The notes beneath the pieces were generated by a model. The model did not search any database. It saw nothing but the letters and a program-made list of their open reading frames with translations, and was not told the DNA's origin. A stretch of DNA of 64,000 bases, from assembly GCA_051453625.1 (NCBI GenBank), contig JBOZIK010000001.1, positions 117,272,053 to 117,336,052 on the forward strand, given 5' to 3'. Of this stretch, positions 12,833-23,884 are shown one piece after another. A program made the position numbers and the translations under genes. The stretch's first letter is position 1, and every line of letters begins with the position of its first letter. Source of the DNA: Welwitschia mirabilis. Taxonomy: Eukaryota > Gnetophyta > Gnetopsida > Welwitschiales.

Positions 12833-13393
12833 NNNNNNNNNNNNNNNNNNNNNNNNNNNNNNNNNNNNNNNNNNNNNNNNNNNNNNNNNNNNNNNNNNNN
12901 NNNNNNNNNNNNNNNNNNNNNNNNNNNNNNNNNNNNNNNNNNNNNNNNNNNNNNNNNNNNNNNNNNNNNNNNNNNNNNNNNNNNNNNNNNNNNNNNNNNN
13001 NNNNNNNNNNNNNNNNNNNNNNNNNNNNNNNNNNNNNNNNNNNNNNNNNNNNNNNNNNNNNNNNNNNNNNNNNNNNNNNNNNNNNNNNNNNNNNNNNNNN
13101 NNNNNNNNNNNNNNNNNNNNNNNNNNNNNNNNNNNNNNNNNNNNNNNNNNNNNNNNNNNNNNNNNNNNNNNNNNNNNNNNNNNNNNNNNNNNNNNNNNNN
13201 NNNNNNNNNNNNNNNNNNNNNNNNNNNNNNNNNNNNNNNNNNNNNNNNNNNNNNNNNNNNNNNNNNNNNNNNNNNNNNNNNNNNNNNNNNNNNNNNNNNN
13301 NNNNNNNNNNNNNNNNNNNNNNNNNNNNNNNNNNNNNNNNNNNNNNNNNNNNNNNNNNNNNNNNNNNNNNNNNNNNNNNNNNNNNNNNNNNNN
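12833..13393. other. assembly gap (561 N)
   Basis: Unsequenced gap. Its right edge is a GA microsatellite, a likely reason for the assembly break. Confidence 0.99.
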
Positions 13394-13462
<69 letters not shown>

Positions 13463-13470
13463 GATAGAGA
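13394..13470. repeat. (GA)n microsatellite
   Basis: About 35 uninterrupted AG/GA dinucleotides, then two gata interruptions, directly at the edge of an N gap. The true length is unknown. Apparent ORFs of alternating Arg-Glu or Ser-Leu over it are artefacts of the repeat. Confidence 0.97.
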
Positions 13471-15861
13471 TCATCATATGGAGAGGATACACATCACATA
13501 TGTTGAAGACTTTCATTTTTATTAGGGGAATACACATTCTATGATATGAAAATATCTCAGTAAAATATGTCTCATCTCTAAAGAAAACACTAGTAAAATA
13601 AAGAAATGAAAAAAATCAAATAAAAAAGATATGACATATAGAAAATAGACATTGAATATGATTAAGACCTTCATGTACACATTCATACTACAAAGATAAG
13701 ATACTTGTATGTAGAAGACCTCTATTTTCATGAGAAAGATACATATTATATAAATTAAGAGTCTTTATACCATTATGATCTAATATAAAGATCACATATG
13801 TCTCTACTAGACACTACTAATGAAAAGTAAATAACTGACACATAAGTACATTGGTTATACTATTTCCAAAAAAATCAAAATGTATGCGATCATTTTCTAG
13901 CATGGAAGATAACCAAAAAAAATATGGAGATATAGATGTTGCTATTTCAAGAGTATAATTTGAGCCATATCTAGAGATATTTTAGCATCACATTCATGAT
14001 TTATTTTGTCTTATATCTATAACATATATGTTTAATTCAGTATATATGTTATAGGATTTAATGTAAGGTTGAAGTAACCTTTTTTATTTAATAAAACCTT
14101 TCTTTTAAGTTTGTAATAGACTTAATAATAGAAATATATTACATTACAAATATACTAAGATCTCAATTAAATCTTATCATAATAATGTTTAAAGTATTAA
14201 CATAAATTTCTAAAATATAAAGTTATTTTTAGCTTATTTATTTAATTAACTCATTACCTTAGTGTATTTATTCATGTTATAGAATCTCTTACCTAGGGAA
14301 TACATGCAATTTTTAATTGTTATCTAATTAATAGAATCATTAGTAATAAATTTTAATGATTTTGACTAATTAATAAAGTTCAATATAAGTCTCTTAGTAA
14401 TTATTATGATTAGTCTTTAAATTATATGCATGATTGTAGGTTAATATATTGAATGAAATTACATAAAAATAAAAATGCCTAAAATCAAAACTTCACCTCA
14501 TTTTCCACTCATTTTTTCAAGCTTAAACTTGACCTTTTAAAATTAATAACCTAATGAAAAGCTAAGTTCTATCATAAGAAATACATACACGAATTAATTG
14601 CTAATTTTATTCTTAATTTATATCATCTCAAATTCTAACCATTCATTTATCACACTAAATTAATAACCCAGATACACCCTATCATATATAAAAACTAAGG
14701 CTAAACCACTAGTATCTAACATTGCTACCATTGTTTTCCTTTAGGACTTTACTATTTTATGTCTATGCTAGTATTTTATTATTACTATACATACTTTTAT
14801 TGTCATATTCAGTTTCTAGCATCATCCTCTTTTTACATTTCTGACCAATTGTACTTACCTAAGATGCAATATTATACTAACCTAAATATATTTTAACCTT
14901 ACAATTCAAACTTACATAATCTCATCAATTTTGTTATTAGTTTTTTTAGTGTCACCTCACATTTAAGATTTAAGATCATGTTGTTTTGCCCATATCTAAT
15001 AGCTTATAGTTCTCATTCTAGTATAGTTAGAACTCCTATGTGTTTTTATTTTTAGCAGCACCATTGTTAGTTTCACTAGTGTTGTTATCTAATGAAGCCT
15101 AATTTTTTATAAAATAAGATATTAATAGTCATTATTTTGCTTTACTTTTTAAACTATATTCCTAAACTTAAAGGTATTTTTGCACTTTTTAGATAAGAAG
15201 GACCTTAGATACCTAATGAGATTAAAATAATGTATTATATGTGGTATAGCTTAAGGCTATTTGCAATGATTGTAATTAGAAGATTAAGATCCAGCATGAA
15301 AATGCAAAACATGAAGAACTACTTTGGCTTATCAACTATTTGGATGATTCATAGTTACTTTTTGAACATCATATATCATTCACTTACTAATTTGATAATT
15401 TTAACTCATTTTAACACCAAATTCATGTTATTAAATAATATCAATTCCTTTCAAAATATAAATAACTTGGAAATTTGCATTTTATTTTTTAGTCAAATTT
15501 GATGTTTTCATGTAATATAAGTCATAAAAGATAAAATTAAGTTAATTTATTTTTTGAATCACATGGCATTTTAGCATCATTTCCATGATTAAATTGGCAC
15601 TATAATGCCATTACATAATTTTCATAAGTTAAGCATGAATCACATGTATAAACTTAATGGTTTTAATAAATCCTAAGTTTAAAAATGATTTAATCATATC
15701 TATAATAGCTTTTCTAAATGTCTAAACTTAAATAGAAATTTTATTCTACTAAATTTATGTTATTTTAATTCTTTGAAGTTGAATTCAAGTCATTCTCAAA
15801 AATTAAAAAGGGATTTTTTTGAAAAAAGAGCAAAGTATATTAAACTAGAAAATTTACATTG
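13471..15861. other. anonymous AT-rich sequence
   Basis: No gene or recognisable domain. The left part may still belong to the minus-strand SIRE-like element at 11160-12832, but I could not align it. A 90-codon open frame at 15230-15502 has no recognisable composition or motif and is not called. Confidence 0.5.
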
Positions 15862-15890
15862 GTGTGGGGGGGTGACGGGGGTTGTGTGTG
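15862..15890 (+). other. short G-rich tract
   Basis: An isolated tract with runs of 7 and 5 G plus shorter G pairs, followed by alternating GT, stands out in otherwise AT-rich DNA. It could fold as an imperfect G-quadruplex. No gene or repeat boundary was recognised next to it. The phrase 'aaaatgccctag/a' occurs at about 15897 and again at about 16102. Confidence 0.6.
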
Positions 15891-16199
15891 ATGGTAAAAA
15901 TGCCCTAACTTGACAAGAGTTTTAAAATATTGAAGAAAGGGAGAACATTTCACTAAAAGTTTAGAAATGAACTAGAAATAAAACAAAATTGGTAGTAAGA
16001 GTGCTCTTAGGAAAACACACTGAAAATGGAAAACTGACTATCTATAAGAATATTATGCATTAATCATTAGATAGAGCTACTGACTAATAGACTGAGGGTG
16101 AAAATGCCCTAGAATATCCAAAATAACAAAACTTAACTTAGGCTAGAAAAAGACCTAAAAGGTAGAGGATTACTATCCTATATAAAAAGGAAAAATATT

Positions 16200-17450
16200 A
16201 TTGTGGTTTTCTTCTAGTAAAAAATGACCCATTTCATTACATAGAACTTCAAAGGCATGATTTATCTTTTTGAATTATTTAGCACCTACTTAATTTTTAT
16301 ATCGATGTAATGTGAGATCTTTCTTTCTATAGTTTGATTTAATGGCTTAATGGAGGGCTCTATGAAATATTCCTAATGTAATAAAAAAGCATCTCTTCAG
16401 TTCATGAATTATTACAAGCATGAATTCCCATCTTGCAGCATCCATATCTATATCCTTCTAAGGGTTATGATATATTTTTATTGAAGATGAGTCCATGGTT
16501 GAATTCTAAATATAAGTGGAACTTTTTTCTAGTTGAGAAAAGGCCTAATCGTGCCTTCCTTGCTCCTAAAAATTAGATGGTGAATGTTCTAGAGCTGTCT
16601 TCTTAGTTATTTCTTGGGCTATCTCTTGAGTTATCTTCTATTGTAATATAGATAAATTTGTCTCCTCTATGTGGTCTAGAAATAGAGTTACCCCCTATTA
16701 ATTAGGGATGCCTTGAGAAATGTTCCCCTTGAATTGAAGTGTTTCTTCTGTAATAGCTCTTCTCTTAGGATTTCTACTTGACGGAGTCTAATGGAGGTAT
16801 TATTGTGAAATAGGAGAAGGGATCTTTGTTGCACTAATATCATTGATAGCTTGCTAAAGTATCAAAATTAATCCATAATTTCTAAAAGAGTCTTTTCCTA
16901 AAAGGGCTTGAACAAAGAAAAAAGGTAAATTCACTTAGAGCCCTAGGTCTAGGGATTTGAGAAATAGAAAGTCAATGACTGAAAGTTAGAAGCAACAACT
17001 AGATTAGATGAAGTATCAGTTTGACTAGTTCTATGCCTAAGTCCCATAGGGGCGGTAGCATCTTTCAACTGATGTATCCACTAAGAAACTTAGGAACACC
17101 ACTTAAGAAGAAATAAAGCACCTCATGCTATCCTCATCTTCTAAGAGGGATCCTTTCTCTCACTATAGGAATTTTCAGGAGTATGGAAAGGGAGACTTTA
17201 ATTATTTCAATAGGAATTATTCTATATGTTGTAAATCATCCTTTCTAAAATTTGTAAAAAGGGTGTGATATTAGCCCCTAGATCTCTCTTAAGCTTATGC
17301 AGGAGGTGTTTCCATCCCATAGCCTACACTTTATTTCATAGGTTTAGGAAACCTTCAAAGAGGTTAAGATAAGATGGCTTGATGGTAAGTGTAGCTCCTA
17401 TTGCAAGTCTAATTTGAGATTGATTAGTCCTCTTAGTAGTATTTAAAAAA
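16200..17450 (+). pseudogene. possible degenerate coding remnant, unidentified
   Basis: Base composition here is less AT-skewed than in neighbouring DNA and several stretches read as protein between stops. An example at about 16480-16580 is SPWLNSKYKWNFFLVEKRPN. The 'W.. KFFFV' flavour recalls the gag-like proteins labelled 'putative gypsy-type transposon' in plant annotations, but this is only an impression. No catalytic motif, start or end could be fixed. It lies immediately upstream of SIRE-like element 1 (17759). Confidence 0.2.
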
Positions 17451-17758
17451 AATGGTAAGGGGGTATTATTAAAAATAAATCATTTTTTATTTTCTAAATA
17501 TACCAATAAGTTAAGTAAATCCCATCATTTAAGTAGGTGTGAGAAAAATTACAGGTCTAATGGTACTTCTTCATTATTACCATTAAATCTTTACTTTAAG
17601 TGCATTGATGAAATAAGTGATGTATAATTTTAGAACATGATTGATAGATAAGACATGTTATTTCCACTTGGAAACCCCTCTTGCATGGTTGATCTCTCTT
17701 GAATACTTTATGAGGATCCTTCAGCTAATAAAAAACTTTATTTTATTATGGAATTTAA

Positions 17759-19236
17759 TGTTAGATTATGTTTTGACAATTTATGTTAAACTAATGTTTT
17801 CTATAAAGTGAATTTTGTGTATCTTGTATAGAAAATATTAACCACTTGTAGTTAGATGCTGATGCTAGGAAAGTCATATTCTAATCACTGGAAACTTGTC
17901 AAGTTTACTTACCCTCTTGAGGGGTCAATCAAACTTTCAACGAGTTGATTACACTTGGAGCATACTCTCATAATTGAACTAAATTCAAAGGGTTTAATCA
18001 AATTTCATAGGAGTCTAATAGACCTATGAACCTAAGAACTAGTATCCCTCAACTGATTATCAAGGGATTGATTAGACATGTAAGGGATTAATCAAACATG
18101 TAAACTTGAGAATTAGTACTTATAAACTAATTATTGAGGGGTTAACTAGACCTTTAATGGATCAATTAGACATTAGAACTATGCACTTGATATCCCTGAG
18201 ATGAACATCAAGGGATTAACTAGATACCTAAAAGGCTGTCTAGACCTAATGCATAAAATTGGAATAAATATTTATCAGGAATATATGCAAGTGACTAGAT
18301 GAGGGATCAACTGGACTCTGAGGGGTTGACTAGACATGGAGCTATAAGAAACTAAGGCAATTGAAAAGTTTAATTAGGTAATCTATTAAAGTCACAACAC
18401 CAAGAGGGATTAACCAGATATTTGAGGAGTCAACCAGTTATAACAAAAATGAAATTTTATATCTATTATGTATTTATTTTATAGCCATTTATAGCTATTG
18501 GAATTGAATTTTTACTTATAATAAATCCTAAAAGCCTTTTATTATAAATAGCTAAGAGAGAAAGATCATTAGAAATACTTTTTGACACTTTATTAAAGGA
18601 CCGAATCTTGTGATTTTCATTGAAGCATCTTGGCATTGTACTTCTAACCAAGGACAATTCATCATTTATTATATCAGTACATTCAAGATTAGATCTTGTA
18701 CTTTACTATTGTATCATCTACAAGAGAAGAGATCCATTATAATCATTATACTGAAGAATGAGTGATGTCAGTACATCAAAACATTTCTTCATCACTACCA
18801 TACATTGTGAAAGGTTGAGATTTAGCCTATAAAGGTTTATTGAAAGATTGATAATTAGTCTTTAGAAGTCCATTAAAATATTAAGACTTAGCCTACAAAA
18901 TTCTATTGTAAACATTGAAACTTAGTGTAAAAAAGTACGTGTGTAAAGGTTACAGATGAACTTACAATACCTGAAAGAGTTAATAAATATTTAAATCAGG
19001 CTTAGTGATAAGCTAATTATTGAGAGTGAAGTAGGAGGTTTTTCAAAATACTATAAAACTTGCATGAATCTGATTGTTATTTTATGCTTTTGGGTAGTTT
19101 CATTATTATAAATACTTTCAGTTCTTCTTTTGATGCATGAGTTTCTTAGTAATCTATTTTAAGTAAATATTTATTATACATTTATTTGAATAATCTTTAG
19201 AATCTTTTCAATCCTCTCTAGGGTTCTTGATCCCCA
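17759..19236 (+). repeat. 5' LTR of SIRE-like element 1 (1478 bp)
   Basis: It begins TGTTAGATTATG and ends ...cttgatcccca, and aligns along its length with the LTRs at 23885, 26428 and 28271. The left half (about 17915-18440) contains about a dozen diverged copies of a motif like ggggtcaactagacc. Then come cattatgtatttatt, the TATA box at 18543-18550, and from about 18815 at least three copies of the ttgagacttagcctataaaa repeat. U3, R and U5 are inferred from this order. Confidence 0.88.
18543..18550 (+). promoter_or_regulatory. TATA box of element 1 5' LTR
   Basis: TATAAATA precedes gctaagagagaaag. The same octamer occupies the equivalent place in the other LTRs (24625-24632, 27149-27156, and reversed at 11861-11868), so it is probably the core promoter of the element. 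Confidence 0.65.
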
Positions 19237-19238
19237 TA

Positions 19239-19252
19239 ATAGGTATCAGAGG
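19239..19252 (+). other. primer binding site (tRNA-Met type)
   Basis: The sequence ataggtatcagagg, three bases after the LTR end, resembles the standard TGGTATCAGAGC primer site complementary to the initiator tRNA-Met 3' end that primes plant copia reverse transcription. It has an A for the first-position base and a terminal G change. Element 2 has the site at 38032-38043. Confidence 0.75.
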
Positions 19253-19304
19253 TAAGTTGAGTCTATCTTTAGATTTTAACCAATCTAGACTCTAGAACCA
19301 AAAA

Positions 19305-20314
19305 ATGAGTAATCCCTCTAATGGTTTTTCCACTAGTTATTCACCTTTATTTTATGGATCAAACTATGCATATTGGAAAGCCAGAATGAAAATTTTCCTT
19401 AGATCCATAAACACAAATATTGAAGAGGTTATGTATAAAGGTTATACTATGCCTATGTTGACAAAAGCAGATGGAAATGATAATACCATTTAAGTTATCA
19501 AATCCTAAGATCAATAGGCTATTACTAATAAAACCAAAGCCACCACAAACATCCTGCTCTTAATGTAATATTTTATGTAGTTTGTATAGATGAGTTTGAA
19601 TGTATTATAAAGTATAATCATGCTAAGGAATCTTGGGATATTCTTGAGGTAGATCATGAAGGAACTTCCATTGTAAAGCAATCCAAGCTACTAATGATCC
19701 TCTCTAGATTTAAAGATATTCACATGGACGAAGAGGAGATATTATAGAAGTTCTTTGCCAGAATTACAAATACCATCAACTCCATGGAAAGTCTAGGATA
19801 ATGGTTGGATAAAGCAAAAGTAATAAAAAATATTGAGATCTCTTCTAAAGATATTTAAAACTAAGGTCATAAAAATCGAGGAAAGTAAGAACATTAATGC
19901 AATGATACTAGAAGAGCTTAAAGTTAATTTACAAACTTATGAACTAAAATTTACTAAAGAAAAGAAGAAAATAATTGTCTTAAAGTATGTGCAGGAAGGA
20001 TATAGGTCTAAAACGTTAGACGAAGAATTAGATGATGATGTAGTTGCTATCCTATCTAGAAGGTTCAATAAATTCTTACATAGAAGGAAAACAAAAATTG
20101 AGCCAAGTAAAAGTACAAAAAGAGAACATCTAAAATGTAGGAAGGAGCAAGATAAAGGTAAAGAAATCCAATGTTACTATTGTAAAAGATTTGGACATAT
20201 GACAAAGGAGTGCTCAAACACCAAAAGAGATAACAGAAAATCAAAGAATTCTTCTTTTATTACAACATAGGATAATGAGGATGAGGATGATGATAGCAGT
20301 TCAGATCAAGAATC
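19305..20314 (+). pseudogene. SIRE-like gag (capsid and zinc knuckle)
   Basis: Gag starts at ATG 19305 with MSNPSNGFSTSYSPLFYGSN, then YAYWKARM.IFLRSI, the signature opening of SIRE/Maximus gag. The first frame stops at 19491. Coding continues in shifted frames with AKESWDILEVDHEGTS (about 19620-19670) and MDEEEI..KFFARIT, and then a frame from 19833 to 20270 holds LL.IFK.KVIKIEESKNINA and the basic linker. A CCHC zinc knuckle at 20172-20213 reads CYYCKRFGHMTKEC with all four metal ligands intact. It packages element RNA. At least two frameshifts and several stops break it. It runs into the gap at 20315. Confidence 0.9.
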
Positions 20315-21229
20315 NNNNNNNNNNNNNNNNNNNNNNNNNNNNNNNNNNNNNNNNNNNNNNNNNNNNNNNNNNNNNNNNNNNNNNNNNNNNNNNNNNNNNN
20401 NNNNNNNNNNNNNNNNNNNNNNNNNNNNNNNNNNNNNNNNNNNNNNNNNNNNNNNNNNNNNNNNNNNNNNNNNNNNNNNNNNNNNNNNNNNNNNNNNNNN
20501 NNNNNNNNNNNNNNNNNNNNNNNNNNNNNNNNNNNNNNNNNNNNNNNNNNNNNNNNNNNNNNNNNNNNNNNNNNNNNNNNNNNNNNNNNNNNNNNNNNNN
20601 NNNNNNNNNNNNNNNNNNNNNNNNNNNNNNNNNNNNNNNNNNNNNNNNNNNNNNNNNNNNNNNNNNNNNNNNNNNNNNNNNNNNNNNNNNNNNNNNNNNN
20701 NNNNNNNNNNNNNNNNNNNNNNNNNNNNNNNNNNNNNNNNNNNNNNNNNNNNNNNNNNNNNNNNNNNNNNNNNNNNNNNNNNNNNNNNNNNNNNNNNNNN
20801 NNNNNNNNNNNNNNNNNNNNNNNNNNNNNNNNNNNNNNNNNNNNNNNNNNNNNNNNNNNNNNNNNNNNNNNNNNNNNNNNNNNNNNNNNNNNNNNNNNNN
20901 NNNNNNNNNNNNNNNNNNNNNNNNNNNNNNNNNNNNNNNNNNNNNNNNNNNNNNNNNNNNNNNNNNNNNNNNNNNNNNNNNNNNNNNNNNNNNNNNNNNN
21001 NNNNNNNNNNNNNNNNNNNNNNNNNNNNNNNNNNNNNNNNNNNNNNNNNNNNNNNNNNNNNNNNNNNNNNNNNNNNNNNNNNNNNNNNNNNNNNNNNNNN
21101 NNNNNNNNNNNNNNNNNNNNNNNNNNNNNNNNNNNNNNNNNNNNNNNNNNNNNNNNNNNNNNNNNNNNNNNNNNNNNNNNNNNNNNNNNNNNNNNNNNNN
21201 NNNNNNNNNNNNNNNNNNNNNNNNNNNNN
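20315..21229. other. assembly gap (915 N)
   Basis: Unsequenced gap inside element 1, between the zinc knuckle and the protease. In element 2 the same interval holds an acidic/coiled-coil linker. Open frames spanning it are artefacts of N translation. Confidence 0.99.
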
Positions 21230-21720
21230 AATGCAATTTTCAGATTTAGTGAACTCATTACTATTTAAATTTATTTCAAAAAGAATTATACCACATAAGT
21301 CTAATAAAACTAAGTGGGTAAAATTTAATAATCTTAAAATTATTTTAACTCAAATAGCTATTAAAGGATCAAAGGGAAGTAACTTGTACTTGGATGGTGG
21401 ATGCTCAATACACATGATGAGAGATAAATTAAATTTTTAACACTGGAGTAATATTAATGGAGAAGATGTTACCTTTAGAAATAATGGAAAAGCAAGAATA
21501 GAAGGTATCAAAGCATTAAAGGAGGCAAGTTACTAAAAATTAATGATCTTTTATATGTAAAAGTTTTAAATAATAATTTGTTAAGTATTAGTCAATTATG
21601 TGACAAAGGTCACAAAGTAGTTTTTAAAAAATCAAAGTATGAAATTTTGCATGAAAAATCAAACATTTTTATCCTTAGAATAAAACAAGTAGACAATGTT
21701 TATAGAATAGATGTCATATA
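21230..21720 (+). pseudogene. SIRE-like protease and pre-integrase region
   Basis: From 21231 a frame leads through the linker (NKTKWVKFNN) to LYLDGGCSIHMMRDKLNF. This is the copia protease active site, where the usual D-S-G is D-G-G: the catalytic Asp is present but the next Ser is Gly. After a stop at 21438 come INGEDVTF, then a frameshift near 21510, and then LLYVKVLNNNLLSISQLCDK and GHKVVFKK, the conserved segment leading into the pre-integrase domain, ending VDNVYRIDVI at 21720. The segment matches element 2 at 39941-40298. Recognisable pol ends here. Confidence 0.88.
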
Positions 21721-22244
21721 AATTTGTGTAATAATTGATTCAATCGTATGAGTTACAATATTAAAAAAGGAAACAATGGCTTAAATTTTATTATAACTAA
21801 ACATTTTCTAGAAGATACTATTCTAAAACCTCAATTTTATGATATTTTTCTCATTTAAAAAAATGAACTAAGGGTTAACTCACCATCCTCTAGTTAATTA
21901 TAGGATATTCCACTAGATCAATGATTTGATCAACCAGATGTGATCGGTCAATTAGCTTAAAAGCTCGGTTGCCTGCACCTCTTACTATACTGTAGACCTT
22001 TGTCTTGATAGGTTGACTAGAACTTCAATTGGTTGATTGAAATTAATAGATTACAGTGTGAAAGTACCATTAGTGGACTCGATTTCTTTATTCAAATCAT
22101 CCTATTCAATCACCTCTATAAGAAAATAGGTATCCAACTCATTTTCATTATGTTCTAACCTCATTTTTCTTTTAGATCTAGAGTTTTGCCTTCTAGATCT
22201 AGATATTTGCTTTTAGATTTAGTTATTTTTCTTGAATTTTCTTA
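21721..22244 (+). other. deletion junction and spacer of element 1
   Basis: No integrase, RT or RNase H sequence follows the pre-integrase segment. The spacer contains several copies of the LTR-type motif (gatcaaccagatg, gatcggtcaatta, aggttgactagaac, attggttgattg) between about 21910 and 22050, although it is internal. An AT-rich stretch with repeated 'ttagatctaga' follows at 22170-22215. The deletion junction is probably between 21720 and 21900. Confidence 0.6.
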
Positions 22245-23320
22245 CTTTAAAGCTCTGTAAAAAGGCTAAAATAGCTAAAGGTTTCTCAATAAATAGTATC
22301 AAGAAAGCTATAGCTAGAGATACCTCTTACTTCTACTAAGGGATGTGTAAGGAGGATGTAAAAAAGTTCTTAAAAAAGTTTGATAAGAAACCTATCTATC
22401 AAAAGCACTCTATTACTACTTCAGAGCTTAGAGAGCTCAGGAAGATAATCTAGTTCCTATGAAATTAGGATATTAATTATTTTATTAATGTTTCAAGGTT
22501 AACATACCACTTCTTACCTGTATGTTTTACTATAATACTTCTTATGATCATGATTTAGGAACTCTTAAAATCCTTATTTTGGGAAAGTAGCTAAGGATAA
22601 CTTCAAATCTTATTTGTAATATTACTAATCTACCTAGAGGAGATTATGAAGATTTTTGGCCTCTTTGTGACTTTATAAAAGATAATCCAGTAGTCATAAG
22701 GGAGATTTATAGTAAGTCACATTCATGAAAATATATCATTTCCACTTCCTTACTTACTCTGAAATACTATTTTGTTCATTTGGTTTTTACTTATAACTTT
22801 TTACCTTTGATGAGTTATTGTAATGAGGCCTCTAGCTATTAGGCATATTTGATGTATTTGATATGGACTGGGCATTCCATTAATGCCCCTACCATCATAC
22901 TGAAAAATATGGTCTCTCAATTGGAGTACTATAGGAGTAGGAATTTATCCTGCTCTGTGCTAATCATCAATCTATGCTATCATTGTCGTGTGCCTTTTCA
23001 GCCTAAGCTTGAATACCTCTAACCCATGGCACCCATTAGATGTGTAACACTATCCCACATGTATATCTTTATTCCTTCTAAAAATTCTTCAGAATCATCC
23101 TTTTCTAAGGAAGCCTCTTTTGTTGAGACTCTTTCATACCTAATATGGGCTGACTCTCATACTAGGCATATGAAGGAAGCCCTTATTACAATTGGGTATG
23201 ACATTGCTGATACTTCAATAGAAGCTACTAGATTAAGATGAATGACAGGAGAAGAAGAGGAAGAATATTTTAAAGAATAATTTAAAGAGGAAGAAGAAGA
23301 GGAGGAGGAATCTGATTAGA
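22245..23320 (+). pseudogene. extra ORF after pol (env position), conserved plant-element protein
   Basis: A degenerate protein of about 350 codons aligns along its length with element 2 at 43325-44388. Shared blocks in order are: CKEDVKKFLKKFDKKPIYQK; TSELRELRKI; the hydrophobic block with YHFL and CF near 22490-22530; INAPTIILKNMVSQLEYYRS (about 22880); and, in the open frame at 23026-23241, MAPIRCVTLSHMYIF followed by HMKEALITIGYDIADTS. An acidic run of GAA/GAG codons (23249-23318) ends the protein. The middle block resembles the family that domain collections call 'putative plant transposon protein'. Its function is unknown; it is not an evident envelope, and I see no signal peptide or clear membrane anchor. 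It has several stops and frameshifts. Confidence 0.65.
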
Positions 23321-23884
23321 CCTTTTCATATGATTATGTTTCTTCCATGTTTTTGATTGTGTGTTTTTTCCTCCTTTGATGTTAAAATGGAGAGAATTAG
23401 TTGTACTTCTCTTATGATTTTAGATGTAGTTTCCTCTTAATGGGCACTTTAACTTTGTACTACTTAATTTAGTGAAATAAAAATGCACTTGGTTCTTATG
23501 CTTTCAATTTGTATTTAAATCTTTTTCAATGCAATTCAAATATCCATATGAATTTAAATTTTCTAACATGTTAAATATTAAGAATATAAATGATTTTTAT
23601 CTTATATTTGAAATGAACTCTAAATTGTCAAATGACCAAAGTGTTACATATTATATGATCAAAATGGTGCTTCTTATAAATATTATTTTTTCTTAACTCT
23701 TCAAATGTACACCTTAAATTATTTTTATTTTAGCATAAAATAAGACTTATTAATTTGTCTTCATTTAGTTTCAAAAGGCTTAATATTTTCCAAAATGTAA
23801 TAGCCATTTTGTAAGGGGAAGTTTTCTAAATTTTAATATTTTAATAACTAAAGAATATTTGCCATTAATATCAAAGAAGAAGAT
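23321..23884 (+). other. 3' untranslated internal end of element 1 with PPT
   Basis: AT-rich sequence between the extra ORF and the 3' LTR. It is homologous to 26190-26427 and 27834-28270: shared phrases are ctcttaatgggcac, caaaatg...gccattttgtaagggg, and gccattaatatcaaag. It ends in a purine tract, aaagaagaagat (23873-23884), that abuts the 3' LTR and would prime plus-strand synthesis. Confidence 0.75.

Noticed and set aside
12809-13537. Open frames on both strands with Arg-Glu or Ser-Leu repeats
   Set aside because: They consist of a gap plus a GA microsatellite and have no coding support.
17915-18440. Motif array considered as a CRISPR-like repeat array
   Set aside because: Units are diverged and spacing is irregular, the array lies inside a plant LTR present in five copies, and there are no cas genes.
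18466-18657. Minus-strand open frame
   Set aside because: It lies across the promoter and TATA box of the 5' LTR of element 1, on the strand opposite to the element.
20260-21258. Three overlapping long open frames
   Set aside because: They span the 915-N gap. Only the plus-strand gag end and protease start are real, and these are annotated separately.
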